Assembly (NCBI GenBank): GCA_946480445.1
Contig: CAMLJN010000008.1
Span: 62,001 to 126,000 of the forward strand
DNA: 64,000 nucleotides
From: an uncultured Buttiauxella sp.
GTDB taxonomy: Bacteria; Pseudomonadota; Gammaproteobacteria; Enterobacterales; Enterobacteriaceae
Direction: 5' to 3'
The position numbers and the translations under genes are program-made. This document shows positions 8,670-17,661 of this stretch, in pieces (position 1 is the first letter of the stretch; each line of letters starts with the position of its first letter). The notes beneath the pieces are model-generated. The model was given only the letters and a program-made list of their open reading frames with translations. It was not told the DNA's origin and did not search any database.

Positions 8670-9434
8670 ATGACCGGATTTCGCTGGGAGATAATCTCCG
8701 AATACGCGCCGCTCTTTATGCAGGGCGCGCTCATGACCATCAAATGCACCATCATTTGTGTGATTTTAGGCACCACCTGGGGTCTGCTGCTCGGCCTGGG
8801 CCGTATGGCGCACGCCGATGACGGCCCTTGGAAACACATTTTGCGCTTCGCCGTGCAGTGGCCGGTGCGTATCTACGTCAGCGCCTTCCGCGGTACGCCG
8901 CTGTTCGTGCAAATCATGGTGGTGCATTTTGCGCTGGTGCCGTTGTTCATTAATCCACGCGACGGCATGCTGGTGACCAGCGGCCTGATGTCGGTCGATT
9001 TTGCCCGCGAATTGCGTTCTGAATATGGCGCCTTCCTGTCGTGCGTGGTGGCTATTACGCTTAACGCCGGGGCATATGTGTCCGAGATTTTCCGCGCGGG
9101 GATACAGTCTATCGACAAAGGTCAGATGGAAGCTTCACGCGCGCTGGGCATGGGCTGGGGCAAAACGATGCGCAAAGTGATTTTGCCGCAGGCGTTCCGC
9201 CGCATCCTGCCGCCGCTGGGCAATAACGCTATCGCCATCGTCAAAGATTCCTCGCTGGCCTCCGCGATTGGTCTGGCCGACCTGGCCTATGCCGCGCGTA
9301 CGGTTTCAGGCGCGTATGCCACCTACTGGGAACCCTACCTGACCATCTCACTGGTCTACTGGGTACTGACGTTTATGCTCTCGCTGCTGGTGCAACACAT
9401 GGAAAAGAGGTTTGGCAAAAGTGATTCACGTTAA
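8670..9434 (+). CDS. Amino-acid ABC transporter, permease
   Basis: This 254-residue inner-membrane protein has several hydrophobic segments and the HisM/GlnP-type coupling region [29 protein letters not shown]. The segment [11 protein letters not shown] near residue 70 is typical of polar amino-acid permeases. It lies 43 bases after the binding-protein gene. As no second permease gene is present, it probably works as a homodimer. Its 3' end overlaps the ATPase gene. Confidence 0.9.
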   Translation: MTGFRWEIISEYAPLFMQGALMTIKCTIICVILGTTWGLLLGLGRMAHADDGPWKHILRFAVQWPVRIYVSAFRGTPLFVQIMVVHFALVPLFINPRDGMLVTSGLMSVDFARELRSEYGAFLSCVVAITLNAGAYVSEIFRAGIQSIDKGQMEASRALGMGWGKTMRKVILPQAFRRILPPLGNNAIAIVKDSSLASAIGLADLAYAARTVSGAYATYWEPYLTISLVYWVLTFMLSLLVQHMEKRFGKSDSR

Positions 9435-10143
9435 TGATTTACAGAAGCAGTTTGGCAAAACTCATGTGCTGCGTGGGATCTCCTGCGACATTGCACCGCA
9501 GGAAGTGGTTTGCGTTATCGGCCCGTCCGGTTCAGGTAAAAGCACCTTTCTGCGTTGCCTGAACGCGCTGGAGAAGCCCGACGGCGGTGAGGTGATGGTC
9601 AATGGTTTTGCGGTGCAGGATCCGAAAACCAACCTGAACTCGCTGCGTGAAAGCATTGGCATGGTCTTCCAGCGTTTTAACCTCTTCCCGCATATGACCG
9701 TGCTGGAAAACCTGATCATGGCGCCGATGTCCCTTAAAGGGTTGTCGAAGGCCGAAGCCGTATCGCGAGCCGAAAAGCTGCTGCAAAAAGTCGGGCTTAT
9801 CGACAAAATCGACGCCTGGCCGTCAAGCCTCTCAGGCGGGCAGCAGCAGCGTGTGGCGATAGCTCGGGCGCTGGCCATGGAGCCGTCGATTATTCTCTTT
9901 GACGAACCGACTTCCGCGCTCGACCCGGAGCTGGTGGGCGAAGTGCTGGCGGTGATGAAACAGCTGGCGCAGGAAGGCATGACGATGGTAATTGTGACCC
10001 ATGAAATGGGCTTTGCCCGGGAAGTGGCAGACCGTGTGGTGTTTATCGACCAGGGCGTGATTCAGGAACAGGGTCCGCCGTCACAGCTTTTCACCGCGCC
10101 GACAAACCCGCGTACCAGAGAATTTTTAAGCAAAGTGCTCTAA
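9421..10143 (+). CDS. Amino-acid ABC transporter, ATP-binding protein
   Basis: This ~240-residue cytoplasmic ATPase has a Walker [10 protein letters not shown], the Q-loop region [10 protein letters not shown], the signature LSGGQQQR, Walker [14 protein letters not shown] and the switch histidine in VTHEMGF. The GTG at 9421 is preferred as start because AGAGG at 9405-9410 is about ten bases away. A TTG at 9412 in the same frame lies directly beside that ribosome binding site. The gene overlaps the permease by 14 bases and closes the operon. Confidence 0.9.
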   Translation: MIHVNDLQKQFGKTHVLRGISCDIAPQEVVCVIGPSGSGKSTFLRCLNALEKPDGGEVMVNGFAVQDPKTNLNSLRESIGMVFQRFNLFPHMTVLENLIMAPMSLKGLSKAEAVSRAEKLLQKVGLIDKIDAWPSSLSGGQQQRVAIARALAMEPSIILFDEPTSALDPELVGEVLAVMKQLAQEGMTMVIVTHEMGFAREVADRVVFIDQGVIQEQGPPSQLFTAPTNPRTREFLSKVL

Positions 10144-10224
10144 GCCTTATGACGCGCTTTCGTCGCGTCATTTTCTCGTCATAAAGTGACATTACTCTCA
10201 AAAACCGTTCACTTATTTGATCTG

Positions 10225-10284
10225 TCTACGCGCGTAGATAGACTTTGTGTCAGACAATAAGCGGCGGTATCTACGCGGGTAGAT
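10225..10284. promoter_or_regulatory. Two LacI-type operator palindromes
   Basis: TCTACGCGCGTAGA (10225-10238) is a perfect palindrome. ATCTACGCGGGTAGAT (10269-10284) has the same arms with an imperfect centre and additional GGCG/CGCC flanks. The centres are 45 bases apart, and a half-site GATCTACC lies near 10308. CG-centred palindromes of this size suit LacI/GalR regulators, and a LacI-family gene is encoded 1.5 kb downstream. Confidence 0.65.
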
Positions 10285-10327
10285 CGCCACACACTGCAAC
10301 TTACCGATCTACCTCAGAGAGTACTCA

Positions 10328-11725
10328 ATGACGACAGAGACCGTTTCTTATGTGCCGGCAGCCACAGAACAACATGCTGCCGAGGAGCGCCTGGCAACGC
10401 CGGAAGGCCGGCGTGATTTTACCCGTGCCGCCTTTTCCTGCTGGCTCGGTACGACGATGGAATATGCCGACTTTGCGTTATACGGGCTGGCGGCTGGCAT
10501 AATCTTTGGCGACGTGTTCTTTCCCGATGCCACGCCGGTTATGGCCCTGTTATCAAGTTTTGCGGCCTACTCGGTAGGTTTTGTGGCTCGTCCCATCGGC
10601 GCCCTGCTGTTTGGCTGGCTGGGCGATCGCTACGGCAGAAAGCTGGTTATGGTCATTACCATCGCTCTTATGGGCGGCTCAACGACCCTTATCGGCCTGA
10701 TCCCCGGCTACGCGCAGATTGGCTTCTGGGCGCCGGTTTGCCTGGTTATTCTGCGCTTTTCACAGGGGCTGGGTGCGGGTGCTGAGCTTTCCGGCGGCAC
10801 CGTTATGCTGGGAGAGTATGCCCCCGTTAAGCGTCGCGGCCTGGTTTCGTCGATTATCGGACTGGGATCTAACAGCGGCACGTTGCTTGCTTCTCTTACC
10901 TGGCTGCTGGTGTTGCAGATGGACAAAGAGGCCCTGCTCGCCTGGGGATGGCGTATTCCGTTCTTATGTAGCATCCTGATTGCCGTCGTGGCTTTGTATA
11001 TTCGCCATAATCTGCGTGAGACGCCGGTTTTTGAACGCCAGAAAGCCCTGCTGGAAAAACAGCGTCAGCAAAGCCTTGCGCAAGGTCTGGCGCTGCACAA
11101 GCAGGATAACCGCAGTTTCTGGCGGCGGACGCGAGCTTTCTGGACCATGGTCGGCTTACGCGTGGGGGAAAACGGGCCTTCATATCTGGCACAGGGCTTT
11201 ATCATCGGCTATGTGGCTAAGGTGCTGATGGTTGATAAGTCCGTGCCCACCCTTGCCGTGCTGATAGCGTCGCTGCTCGGTTTTGCCATCATTCCTTTTG
11301 CCGGCTGGCTCTCCGACCGCTTCGGCCGACGTATCGTCTATCGCTGGTTTTGCTTCCTGCTTATCCTTTACGCTTTCCCGGCGTTTATGCTGCTGGAATC
11401 ACGGGAACCTATGCTGGTGATCCCGACGATTGTCGTCGGAATGGGACTGGCATCGCTGGGGATTTTTGGCGTACAGGCAGCGTGGGGCGTGGAATTGTTC
11501 GGCGTAACCAACCGCTATACGAAAATGGCATTTGCTAAAGAGTTAGGGTCTATTTTGTCGGGCGGCACGGCACCGTTAGTAGCTGCGGCCCTGCTTTCAT
11601 GGACCGGGCACTGGTGGCCGATTGCGACCTACTTTGCCCTTATGGCGGGTATCGGTCTCGTCACCACCTTCTTCGCCCCGGAAACCCGGGGGCGCGACCT
11701 GAACTTACCTGAAGATGCAATTTGA
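10328..11725 (+). CDS. MFS transporter of the metabolite:H+ symporter (MHS) family
   Basis: This 465-residue inner-membrane symporter has about 12 hydrophobic segments and the major facilitator signature GWLGDRYGRK between helices 2 and 3, repeated as GWLSDRFGRR in the second half. RFSQGLGAGAELSGG is typical of ProP/ShiA/KgtP-type members. The central cytoplasmic loop is long and charged. The gene is followed by a LacI-family regulator and a nucleoside hydrolase and preceded by two palindromes. Import of a nucleoside or related compound is the simplest inference, although the family mostly carries organic acids and osmolytes. Confidence 0.85.
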   Translation: MTTETVSYVPAATEQHAAEERLATPEGRRDFTRAAFSCWLGTTMEYADFALYGLAAGIIFGDVFFPDATPVMALLSSFAAYSVGFVARPIGALLFGWLGDRYGRKLVMVITIALMGGSTTLIGLIPGYAQIGFWAPVCLVILRFSQGLGAGAELSGGTVMLGEYAPVKRRGLVSSIIGLGSNSGTLLASLTWLLVLQMDKEALLAWGWRIPFLCSILIAVVALYIRHNLRETPVFERQKALLEKQRQQSLAQGLALHKQDNRSFWRRTRAFWTMVGLRVGENGPSYLAQGFIIGYVAKVLMVDKSVPTLAVLIASLLGFAIIPFAGWLSDRFGRRIVYRWFCFLLILYAFPAFMLLESREPMLVIPTIVVGMGLASLGIFGVQAAWGVELFGVTNRYTKMAFAKELGSILSGGTAPLVAAALLSWTGHWWPIATYFALMAGIGLVTTFFAPETRGRDLNLPEDAI

Positions 11726-11837
11726 TTTCCCGCAGGCCAGCGGCAGGCAGACCTGCCGTTTTCGAAAGGGATTTTTTTGCCATAACCCTTTATTCTGTCG
11801 GTCTGTTATGCGCCAGGTAAGATAACGCAGGTATGCA

Positions 11838-12866
11838 GTGACAAAGCCCTCAATCCAACGTGTGACGCGCACCGAAGTGGCCAGAGAAGCCGGTACTTCG
11901 GTGGCGGTAGTCAGCTACGTCATTAACAACGGGCCGCGACCGGTGGCCCCGGAAACGCGCGAGCGCGTGCTGGCCGCAATTAAAAAAACGGGCTACCGGC
12001 CGAACGGCGTGGCACGGGCCTTAGCCTGCGGCACGACGCAGACTTACGGGTTAATTGTGCCGAATATCGCCAACCCGTTTATTTCGTCGATGGCTCATGC
12101 TTTGCAGCAAGAGGCGTTTGCCGACGGCAAAGTGCTGCTGCTGGCAGACTCCGGAGATGACAAAGCGCGCGAGCGTGAACTCATTAATAATCTTCTGCAT
12201 CGTCAGGTTGATGGCCTGATTTACACCAGCGTCGATCGCCATCCCTGCATTGAGCTGATTCAGGCGAGCGGCACGCCCTGTGTGATGCTGGACAGGGTCG
12301 AGTCGGCGCTGAACGTCAGCGCCATTCAGGTTAACGAGCAGCAGGCGGCCTGCCAGGCCACTCATCACCTGATCGAACATGGCTACCGCGACATCGCCAT
12401 TATCAGCGGGCCGCTGGAGATGCTTAATACTCAGGATCGTCTCAGCGGCTGGCAGCAGGCGCAGGTGGAAGCGGGGCTTGAGGTCCATTCGGAGTGGATT
12501 TTTCCTGCCGATTACACCCGGGCTGGCGGCTACAGGGCGACGAAGCTGATGCTGGCTGGCGCTTTGCCGCGGGCGATCTTTGCCTCCAACGAGCAGCAGG
12601 CTTTTGGCTGTTTACGCGCTCTGGCCGAGCAGGGTCTGAAGGTGCCTGACGATATTGCTCTGGTGTGCTTTAACGGGACGCTCGAATCCACTTACAGCGT
12701 ACCTTCCCTGACCGCCGTGCGGCAACCCGTCGCCCGGATGGCTAAAGAAGCCATCCTTATGCTGAAAACATGGGACGGACAGCCTCGCAACCGCGAATTT
12801 GCTTTCGAGCTGCAAATTGGCGAGTCCTGCGGCTGTCGGCCCCTGAACAAAAGTGAAAATGAATGA
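11838..12866 (+). CDS. LacI-family transcriptional regulator
   Basis: This 342-residue protein has an N-terminal helix-turn-helix (TRTEVAREAGTSVAVVSYVINNG) and hinge helix region, followed by a periplasmic-binding-protein-like effector domain. It begins with GTG at 11838; the ATG five bases earlier is out of frame and meets a stop at once. The stop overlaps the nucleoside hydrolase start (ATGA), so the two are translationally coupled. It probably binds the palindromes at 10225-10284 and represses the transporter. The inducer may be a nucleoside, by context only. Confidence 0.88.
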   Translation: MTKPSIQRVTRTEVAREAGTSVAVVSYVINNGPRPVAPETRERVLAAIKKTGYRPNGVARALACGTTQTYGLIVPNIANPFISSMAHALQQEAFADGKVLLLADSGDDKARERELINNLLHRQVDGLIYTSVDRHPCIELIQASGTPCVMLDRVESALNVSAIQVNEQQAACQATHHLIEHGYRDIAIISGPLEMLNTQDRLSGWQQAQVEAGLEVHSEWIFPADYTRAGGYRATKLMLAGALPRAIFASNEQQAFGCLRALAEQGLKVPDDIALVCFNGTLESTYSVPSLTAVRQPVARMAKEAILMLKTWDGQPRNREFAFELQIGESCGCRPLNKSENE

Positions 12867-13852
12867 AGCGTTTAATTATTGACTGCGACCCAGGGAACGG
12901 CATTGCTGGCGCAAACGTGGACGACGGCCTGGCGCTGGCGCTGGCGCTGGCAGCCCCGGAAATTTCTCTGGAGCTGATAACAACGGTTTCCGGCAACACC
13001 CCCAGCGAGACAGGTTACGCCGTAGCCTGTGATCTTGTCTCTCGTCTTGGTGCTGACGTTGAAGTGGCTCGCGGCGCGTCTCGTGCGCTGATTGAACCCG
13101 CGGCCCCCTGGCGAGAAGCGCTCGATAATAATGTCGATAAATTCGGCTTGCGCCATCTGTGGCAGGGTGTCGCGGCACCAGCCTTAAAAGCTGAAGTACC
13201 CCCGCTCGCCGTGCAAAAAATGGGCGAGCTGATCTGCGCTAACCCCGGAGAAATTACCCTTGTTGCCATCGGGCCGTTGACCAATGTTGCCCTGGCGCTG
13301 CAGCTTTATCCGCAGATGGCATCTGCGGTGAAAGAGATCGTTATTATGGGGGGTGTTTTCCACGTTGAAGGGTATCTGAAAGACACTAATTTTGGCCTGG
13401 ATCCGGAAGCGGCCCACGCCGTGTTGACGAGCGGGGCGGAGCTGGTTCTTGTTCCGATGGACGTAACGACGCAAACGCAGATGACTCACAAAGATCTGGA
13501 TGTGCTTGAGGCCTGCAACAGCAAGCTCAGTCGCTACCTGGTTGACACTATGCGGCCGTGGATGAATTACTCCATGCAAACCCGCCGTTTAGCGGGCTGC
13601 TGGATCCATGACGTATTGACCGTAGCCTGGCTGCTGAAGCCCGGTATCACAACGTGGGTAAGCGATTATGTGGATGTTTCGCTTGGTGGACTGACGCGCG
13701 GGATGACCTGCCGTTACGGTCCTGACGGCCTGAAGCTGGCCGTCAACGTTGAGCCGCCGCAGGGGAAGCCCGTTACCATTCTGCAATCCGTTGATAACGA
13801 CGCGCTGCTCGCCCTTATCCGGCATTACGTTGGTCAGTGCTCAAGCGGATAA
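12863..13852 (+). CDS. Inosine/uridine-preferring nucleoside hydrolase family protein
   Basis: This 329-residue cytoplasmic enzyme starts with MKRLIIDCDPGNG. The family's calcium-binding aspartates are split by an insertion: where family members usually read DPGxDD, this one reads DPGNGIAGANVDDG. The family strand IVIMGGVF and the NFGLDPEAA segment are also present. The family cleaves the N-glycosidic bond of ribonucleosides to give base and ribose. It overlaps the LacI gene by four bases and ends the operon, convergent with emrD. Substrate preference cannot be read from sequence. Confidence 0.85.
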   Translation: MKRLIIDCDPGNGIAGANVDDGLALALALAAPEISLELITTVSGNTPSETGYAVACDLVSRLGADVEVARGASRALIEPAAPWREALDNNVDKFGLRHLWQGVAAPALKAEVPPLAVQKMGELICANPGEITLVAIGPLTNVALALQLYPQMASAVKEIVIMGGVFHVEGYLKDTNFGLDPEAAHAVLTSGAELVLVPMDVTTQTQMTHKDLDVLEACNSKLSRYLVDTMRPWMNYSMQTRRLAGCWIHDVLTVAWLLKPGITTWVSDYVDVSLGGLTRGMTCRYGPDGLKLAVNVEPPQGKPVTILQSVDNDALLALIRHYVGQCSSG

Positions 13853-13870
13853 GCGTTATCGCCGCCTATC

Positions 13871-15055
13871 CTATACCGCTTCGCCGTGCCGCTGAAACTT
13901 ATGCGCCAGCGGCAGCCAGCAGAACAGAATTAGCACGCCCATCGCCGTCATCAGCATACCGAGGCTGAACTGCCCGGTCTGCGGCAGCAGGGCTGAAAAC
14001 CATGCTATCGCGCCGGATCCGATGTTTTGCAGACCGCCAACCAGCGCCCCGGCCGTGCCGGCAAGATAGGGGAACGGCTCCATTGCGCCGCTGGTTGCCA
14101 GCGGGAACAGCATCCCTGCGCCGAAGAAGAACAGCGCGGCAGGCACCAGCAGTGTCCAGATATTCATTACCCCAAACCAGCCCGGCAGCCACATCAGAAG
14201 CCCGGCAAAGAGGCAGCTCAAAACGGCCTGCCACATCAGCGAGGAGAACCGTGCGTTTTGACGGCCAGCGTACCAGGAGCCGAAGAACGCCGCCGGGATC
14301 GGCAGAATAAACAGAATACTGACAACCACGCCATTCAGGCCGAGAACGCCGCCCATCAGTACGCCAGAACAGGCTTCAAACACCGCCACGCCAGCCAGCC
14401 CGCCTACCAGCATCAGCAGATAGCAGTTAAACGAAGCGTTGCCGAGCAACGTTTTATAGCTGGCCGCTAAACGTTGAGGCGTGGCCTGAACCGGGCGTGT
14501 TTCCGGCAGCCAGCGCAGCATGCAGAAGGCAACGATGGTGCACAGTACCAGCAGAAATCCATAGCAGGCCCGCCAGCCCCAGACGGAGTCCAGCATACCG
14601 CCAATCACCGGAGCAAGAAGCGGGCTTACCAGAATGCCCATATTCAGCAGGCTGTTGGCCTGGCGCAGGTCGCGACCTTCATAGAGATCGCGCGGCATAG
14701 TGCGAGCCATCACGCCCGCCACGCCTGTTCCCATCCCTTGTAGCGCGCTGGCTGTCACCAGCGATGCCAGACTTGGGGTGAACAGCGCCCAGAGGGTGGC
14801 AAGAATAAAAATGCCCATGCCCGCCAGGATCACCGGACGGCGCCCGATCCGGTCAGAAATCGGGCCGTAAAAAAGCTGAGACACACCGTAGGTCAGCAAA
14901 TAGGCCGCCATCACCTGCTGGATGGCCCCGCCGCGCACGCCAAACGTCTGCGCCATATCGGGGATCGACGGAATATAAATGGTTTGGGTCATTTGCCCGA
15001 CGGCAACCAGCAGAATTAACATCATCAGCAGATGGATATTGGCTAGCTTTTTCAT
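13871..15055 (-). CDS. emrD: Multidrug efflux MFS transporter EmrD
   Basis: This 394-residue inner-membrane drug:H+ antiporter has the same length as E. coli EmrD and near-identical stretches: VAVGQMTQTIYIPSIPDMA, YGPISDRIGRRPVI, ALQGMGTGVAGVMARTMPRDLYEG, and GAGMLFPLATSGAMEPFPYL. The start at 15055 (MKKLANIHLL) matches the family; the open frame extends 21 codons upstream without support. EmrD pumps amphipathic compounds and uncouplers. In E. coli the gene lies about 20 kb from selC, and here it bounds one side of a compact accessory interval. Confidence 0.95.
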   Translation of the reverse strand: MKKLANIHLLMMLILLVAVGQMTQTIYIPSIPDMAQTFGVRGGAIQQVMAAYLLTYGVSQLFYGPISDRIGRRPVILAGMGIFILATLWALFTPSLASLVTASALQGMGTGVAGVMARTMPRDLYEGRDLRQANSLLNMGILVSPLLAPVIGGMLDSVWGWRACYGFLLVLCTIVAFCMLRWLPETRPVQATPQRLAASYKTLLGNASFNCYLLMLVGGLAGVAVFEACSGVLMGGVLGLNGVVVSILFILPIPAAFFGSWYAGRQNARFSSLMWQAVLSCLFAGLLMWLPGWFGVMNIWTLLVPAALFFFGAGMLFPLATSGAMEPFPYLAGTAGALVGGLQNIGSGAIAWFSALLPQTGQFSLGMLMTAMGVLILFCWLPLAHKFQRHGEAV

Positions 15056-15437
15056 ATTCTCAGGTTTGTTGTAGGGGTTTTTGCGCCGCGTGATAGCTGA
15101 TGTCACTATCACAGTCAAAAATTTGAGAGGAATCTACCATATACAGGAAATATGACCATATGGTGTCTGGCTTTTTAATCGCGCGGGAAATGGCAGGTTG
15201 TAAAGCCGGGACGGCAATTTTTGTTGCCAGTTTACGGGGGCGCCAGGGGTTAGACGGAGACGGTTGCTCGCTTCCCTATGGTGCGAGCCGAACATGAACG
15301 AATTTACTTTATAGTGGCCTCAGGCGATGAAGAGCAAATCGGTTAGTGAGTATCAAGGCCAAGGGAGAGAGAACAGGAAGCGTATCAGGCTGGCTTTGAT
15401 GTACCATGGCGGCTGTTTAAATATGATTTTTTAAGGT
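15056..15437. other. Intergenic region upstream of emrD
   Basis: About 380 bases with no convincing gene. It contains the emrD promoter region. A CATATGG-type near-palindrome around 15137-15165 does not match the LexA consensus. Confidence 0.5.
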
Positions 15438-15857
15438 CTAAACATACCCGTTTGCTTGCACTTTAAATTCACATTCCTTTTTGTTACTTATGCTTAAAAG
15501 TTTTTGGATGAGAGCACTTGGGGAAACAGGTAACGACAATGACTTACCATCCTCTAAAATATTAGGGGTACCGAGAAGAAAGACGGTACTGCCCTGAGGG
15601 GCATAATCGTGGTTTATGCGATCCTGCAGCCCTTTATTATAACCTTCGATATCAGAAGATAACGCATTCTGTGGAATATGAAGGTTATCCAGGACAACAC
15701 ATTGTGAAGCATTATTTGGCTTAAAAGCTTCTGTTGGGACATTTTTAACTGAGGATAAATATGGGATGAGCGTGGGTTTGTCACCTTCCGTAACAGGATT
15801 AAAATAAGCATCAGCCGTGTAGGATGTTATAGCCATAGTGTTAGGTATGTTAAACAT
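15438..15857 (-). CDS. Hypothetical 139-aa protein, possible secreted or accessory product
   Basis: I do not recognise this protein. It has no signal peptide or membrane segment, begins MFNIPNTMAITSYT and ends with a Lys/Glu-rich stretch. The start at 15857 is chosen because GAGG lies seven bases upstream; a TTG twelve bases earlier is less likely. The gene is AT-rich, stands alone between emrD and a lipoprotein gene, and is in the same accessory interval as an SseJ-related gene. A soluble secreted protein is possible but unproven. Confidence 0.6.
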   Translation of the reverse strand: MFNIPNTMAITSYTADAYFNPVTEGDKPTLIPYLSSVKNVPTEAFKPNNASQCVVLDNLHIPQNALSSDIEGYNKGLQDRINHDYAPQGSTVFLLGTPNILEDGKSLSLPVSPSALIQKLLSISNKKECEFKVQANGYV

Positions 15858-15993
15858 TTTTTTCCTCAAAAATCCGCAGATGTCATTGATGTTAGCGATC
15901 CTTTAGATCGCTAAAAACTCACTATATGCATGGCTATCAAAACGATATGGTAGCCATAACAGCATTATTGTTATATGTGAAGGTGTCGCTCGC

Positions 15994-16284
15994 TTAAAAA
16001 CCTGATACCGGCAGGCCGAAGCCGTCGCCGCTGTCGGTGCTGTTATCCCTGCGTCCGCGGGCTTCTAATCTGTTGGCACGCAGCTGCTCGCTTATCGCGC
16101 GACGCTGATCCTGGCTCAGGCGCTCTTTATTGTAATAAGGATCGGGATAAGGCGAGCGGATAAAAGTATCGTCCACTTCCGTTGCGCGATGGGGGCGATG
16201 CCCGTCATAGCCGGAGGAGTCCTGCGAGGTACAGCCGGCCATCACCAGCGGGACGAGTAATGCGAGAGCATATTTGTAAGCCAT
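15994..16284 (-). CDS. Small lipoprotein, 96 aa
   Basis: The N-terminus MAYKYALALLVPLVMAGC is a clear lipoprotein signal with lipobox VMAGC (Cys18). The mature part is hydrophilic and basic, rich in Tyr, Pro, Arg and Asp (SPYPDPYYNKERLSQDQRR), with no recognised domain. Serine follows the cysteine closely (CTSQ), so outer-membrane sorting is expected. The function is unknown. Confidence 0.75.
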   Translation of the reverse strand: MAYKYALALLVPLVMAGCTSQDSSGYDGHRPHRATEVDDTFIRSPYPDPYYNKERLSQDQRRAISEQLRANRLEARGRRDNSTDSGDGFGLPVSGF

Positions 16285-16544
16285 AATTCTTCCTGAGGTG
16301 TCACAAAAAATATCAGGTGCGGTGCCGCTATTATCACCCGGTAACCGATGGATACGCTTCAGCGATAGCTGAGAATGCGTAGCGTATCACGGATATTTCA
16401 TTTATTTCTTCATACCGCAGGCAACTTATTTCTCGTTCAAATAAGCAGCCGGGCTTTGCGCCACCTGAAGATCCATTGTATAGATAACGACTATCTTCAG
16501 GGCCGGGCGACCCGCCCCTGTCCCCACTAATCAATGAGGGAGCT

Positions 16545-17027
16545 ATGGCGATCAGACTGGCGGTGCCCGAAGAAGCTGAAAGGCTCTGGGAAATAAGAAA
16601 CCTTGCTATCCGCCACGGCTGCAAAGGCGTTTACGAGGATAAAGTCATCACCGCATGGACGCCGGACATTATGCAGCCAGGCTACCGAAGCGCGGTGGAG
16701 AACAACCCTTTTTTCGTTGTCGACGGCCCCGGCGGTATCCCCGTCGCAACGGGCTATCTTGATCTGGCCTCCGGCAGCGTTGAGGCTATCTTCACCCATC
16801 CGGACTTCACCGGTCACGGGTATGCAACGCAGATCCTCGATGCTATCCGCCATGAAGCCCTGAGAAGAGGTTTTGCCGTACTGACGCTTTCCTCAACGCC
16901 TAACGCCGCGGATTTTTATCAGCGCAATGGGTTCACGGCGCTCAAAGAAAGTCTTTATCCGTCAAAGCTCGCCGGGGCCAGCCTGCGCTGCGTGGAAATG
17001 AGCAGCATTCTCCAGAAGAAGATATAA
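16545..17027 (+). CDS. GNAT-family N-acetyltransferase
   Basis: This 160-residue protein has the GNAT fold. Motif A reads IFTHPDFTGHGYATQILDAI, with the acetyl-CoA-binding turn GHGYA. Motif B follows as LTLSSTPNAADFYQRNGFTA, including the common FYxRxGF. It transfers an acetyl group from acetyl-CoA to an unknown amine. A purine-rich sequence (GAGGGAG) upstream of the ATG acts as ribosome binding site. The gene stands alone, convergent with the SseJ-N-like gene. Confidence 0.85.
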   Translation: MAIRLAVPEEAERLWEIRNLAIRHGCKGVYEDKVITAWTPDIMQPGYRSAVENNPFFVVDGPGGIPVATGYLDLASGSVEAIFTHPDFTGHGYATQILDAIRHEALRRGFAVLTLSSTPNAADFYQRNGFTALKESLYPSKLAGASLRCVEMSSILQKKI

Positions 17028-17055
17028 ACGCTACAACCCGCGTATTAGCCAGCCT

Positions 17056-17484
17056 TCAGGCTGCGTGAGTTGTTCGGGGCCTGTATACCATATGCTTCCA
17101 CGAGCCTTCCGGGCCATTGACCGTCACGCTGTGATAGAACACGGAGAAAATATTCTTCTCACTCTTATCTTTAATCTCGTAACGGTAATTTTCTTCCTCG
17201 CTGTTTTCCGTGATAAAAAAGTTACTTTTATAGCCCGGAGCGGCCAGCTCTCGTAGCTCCGAAAATAAGCGCCCTATTTTTTCTTTACTGGGCTCCGGGC
17301 CGGGATGGCAAAGCTTATAAAGAAGATCAAGTGCCTTATCATGTTGATTTCGGCAAAAAAACTCTTTGATTCTCTCCCATATTGTCATTTCCGGTGGTGT
17401 ATCTCGCATACGGATGGCGTCAATTTTTTCACTGCTTATGCAAGTTGTAGGGAGCCAGCTGTTGCCGATGCTGAACGACGACAT
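17056..17484 (-). CDS. SseJ/SifA-type effector translocation domain as a free-standing 142-aa protein
   Basis: Residues ~15-118 follow the N-terminal region of Salmonella SseJ as I remember it. CISSEKIDAIR is followed by IWERIKEFF (Trp36), which fits the WEK(I/M)xxFF translocation motif shared by SPI-2 effectors, then FSELRELAAPGYKSNFFI. No enzymatic domain follows, and the protein ends after ~20 further residues. AAGG lies eight bases before the ATG. The 659-aa protein at 60-2039 has the SseJ enzyme half without this N-terminus. It may be a truncated effector, a stand-alone effector or a decoy. Function is inference; the family resemblance is strong. Confidence 0.75.
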   Translation of the reverse strand: MSSFSIGNSWLPTTCISSEKIDAIRMRDTPPEMTIWERIKEFFCRNQHDKALDLLYKLCHPGPEPSKEKIGRLFSELRELAAPGYKSNFFITENSEEENYRYEIKDKSEKNIFSVFYHSVTVNGPEGSWKHMVYRPRTTHAA

Positions 17485-17661
17485 AAATTAACCTTATTAA
17501 CAGATATATTAAGAGTCAAAGTAGCGTATTGTTTGCCCCATATTTATGGGGCAAAACACGGATTTTATTGGTGCTGAGAAGCTCTGCTGATTACGCTATT
17601 CCTGATCCCATTTTTTTACTGAAAATGTCTCCCTTTGTTACACTTGAGGGCTGACATTCCG

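Noticed and set aside
8354-8839. Minus-strand frame of 161 codons over the ABC transporter genes
   Set aside because: It is antisense to the binding protein and permease with no supporting motif.
14027-14470. Plus-strand frames antisense to emrD
   Set aside because: The composition is that of an antisense shadow, and EmrD is unambiguous.
15137-15165. LexA box upstream of emrD
   Set aside because: The CATATGG-type palindrome lacks the CTG-N10-CAG framework.
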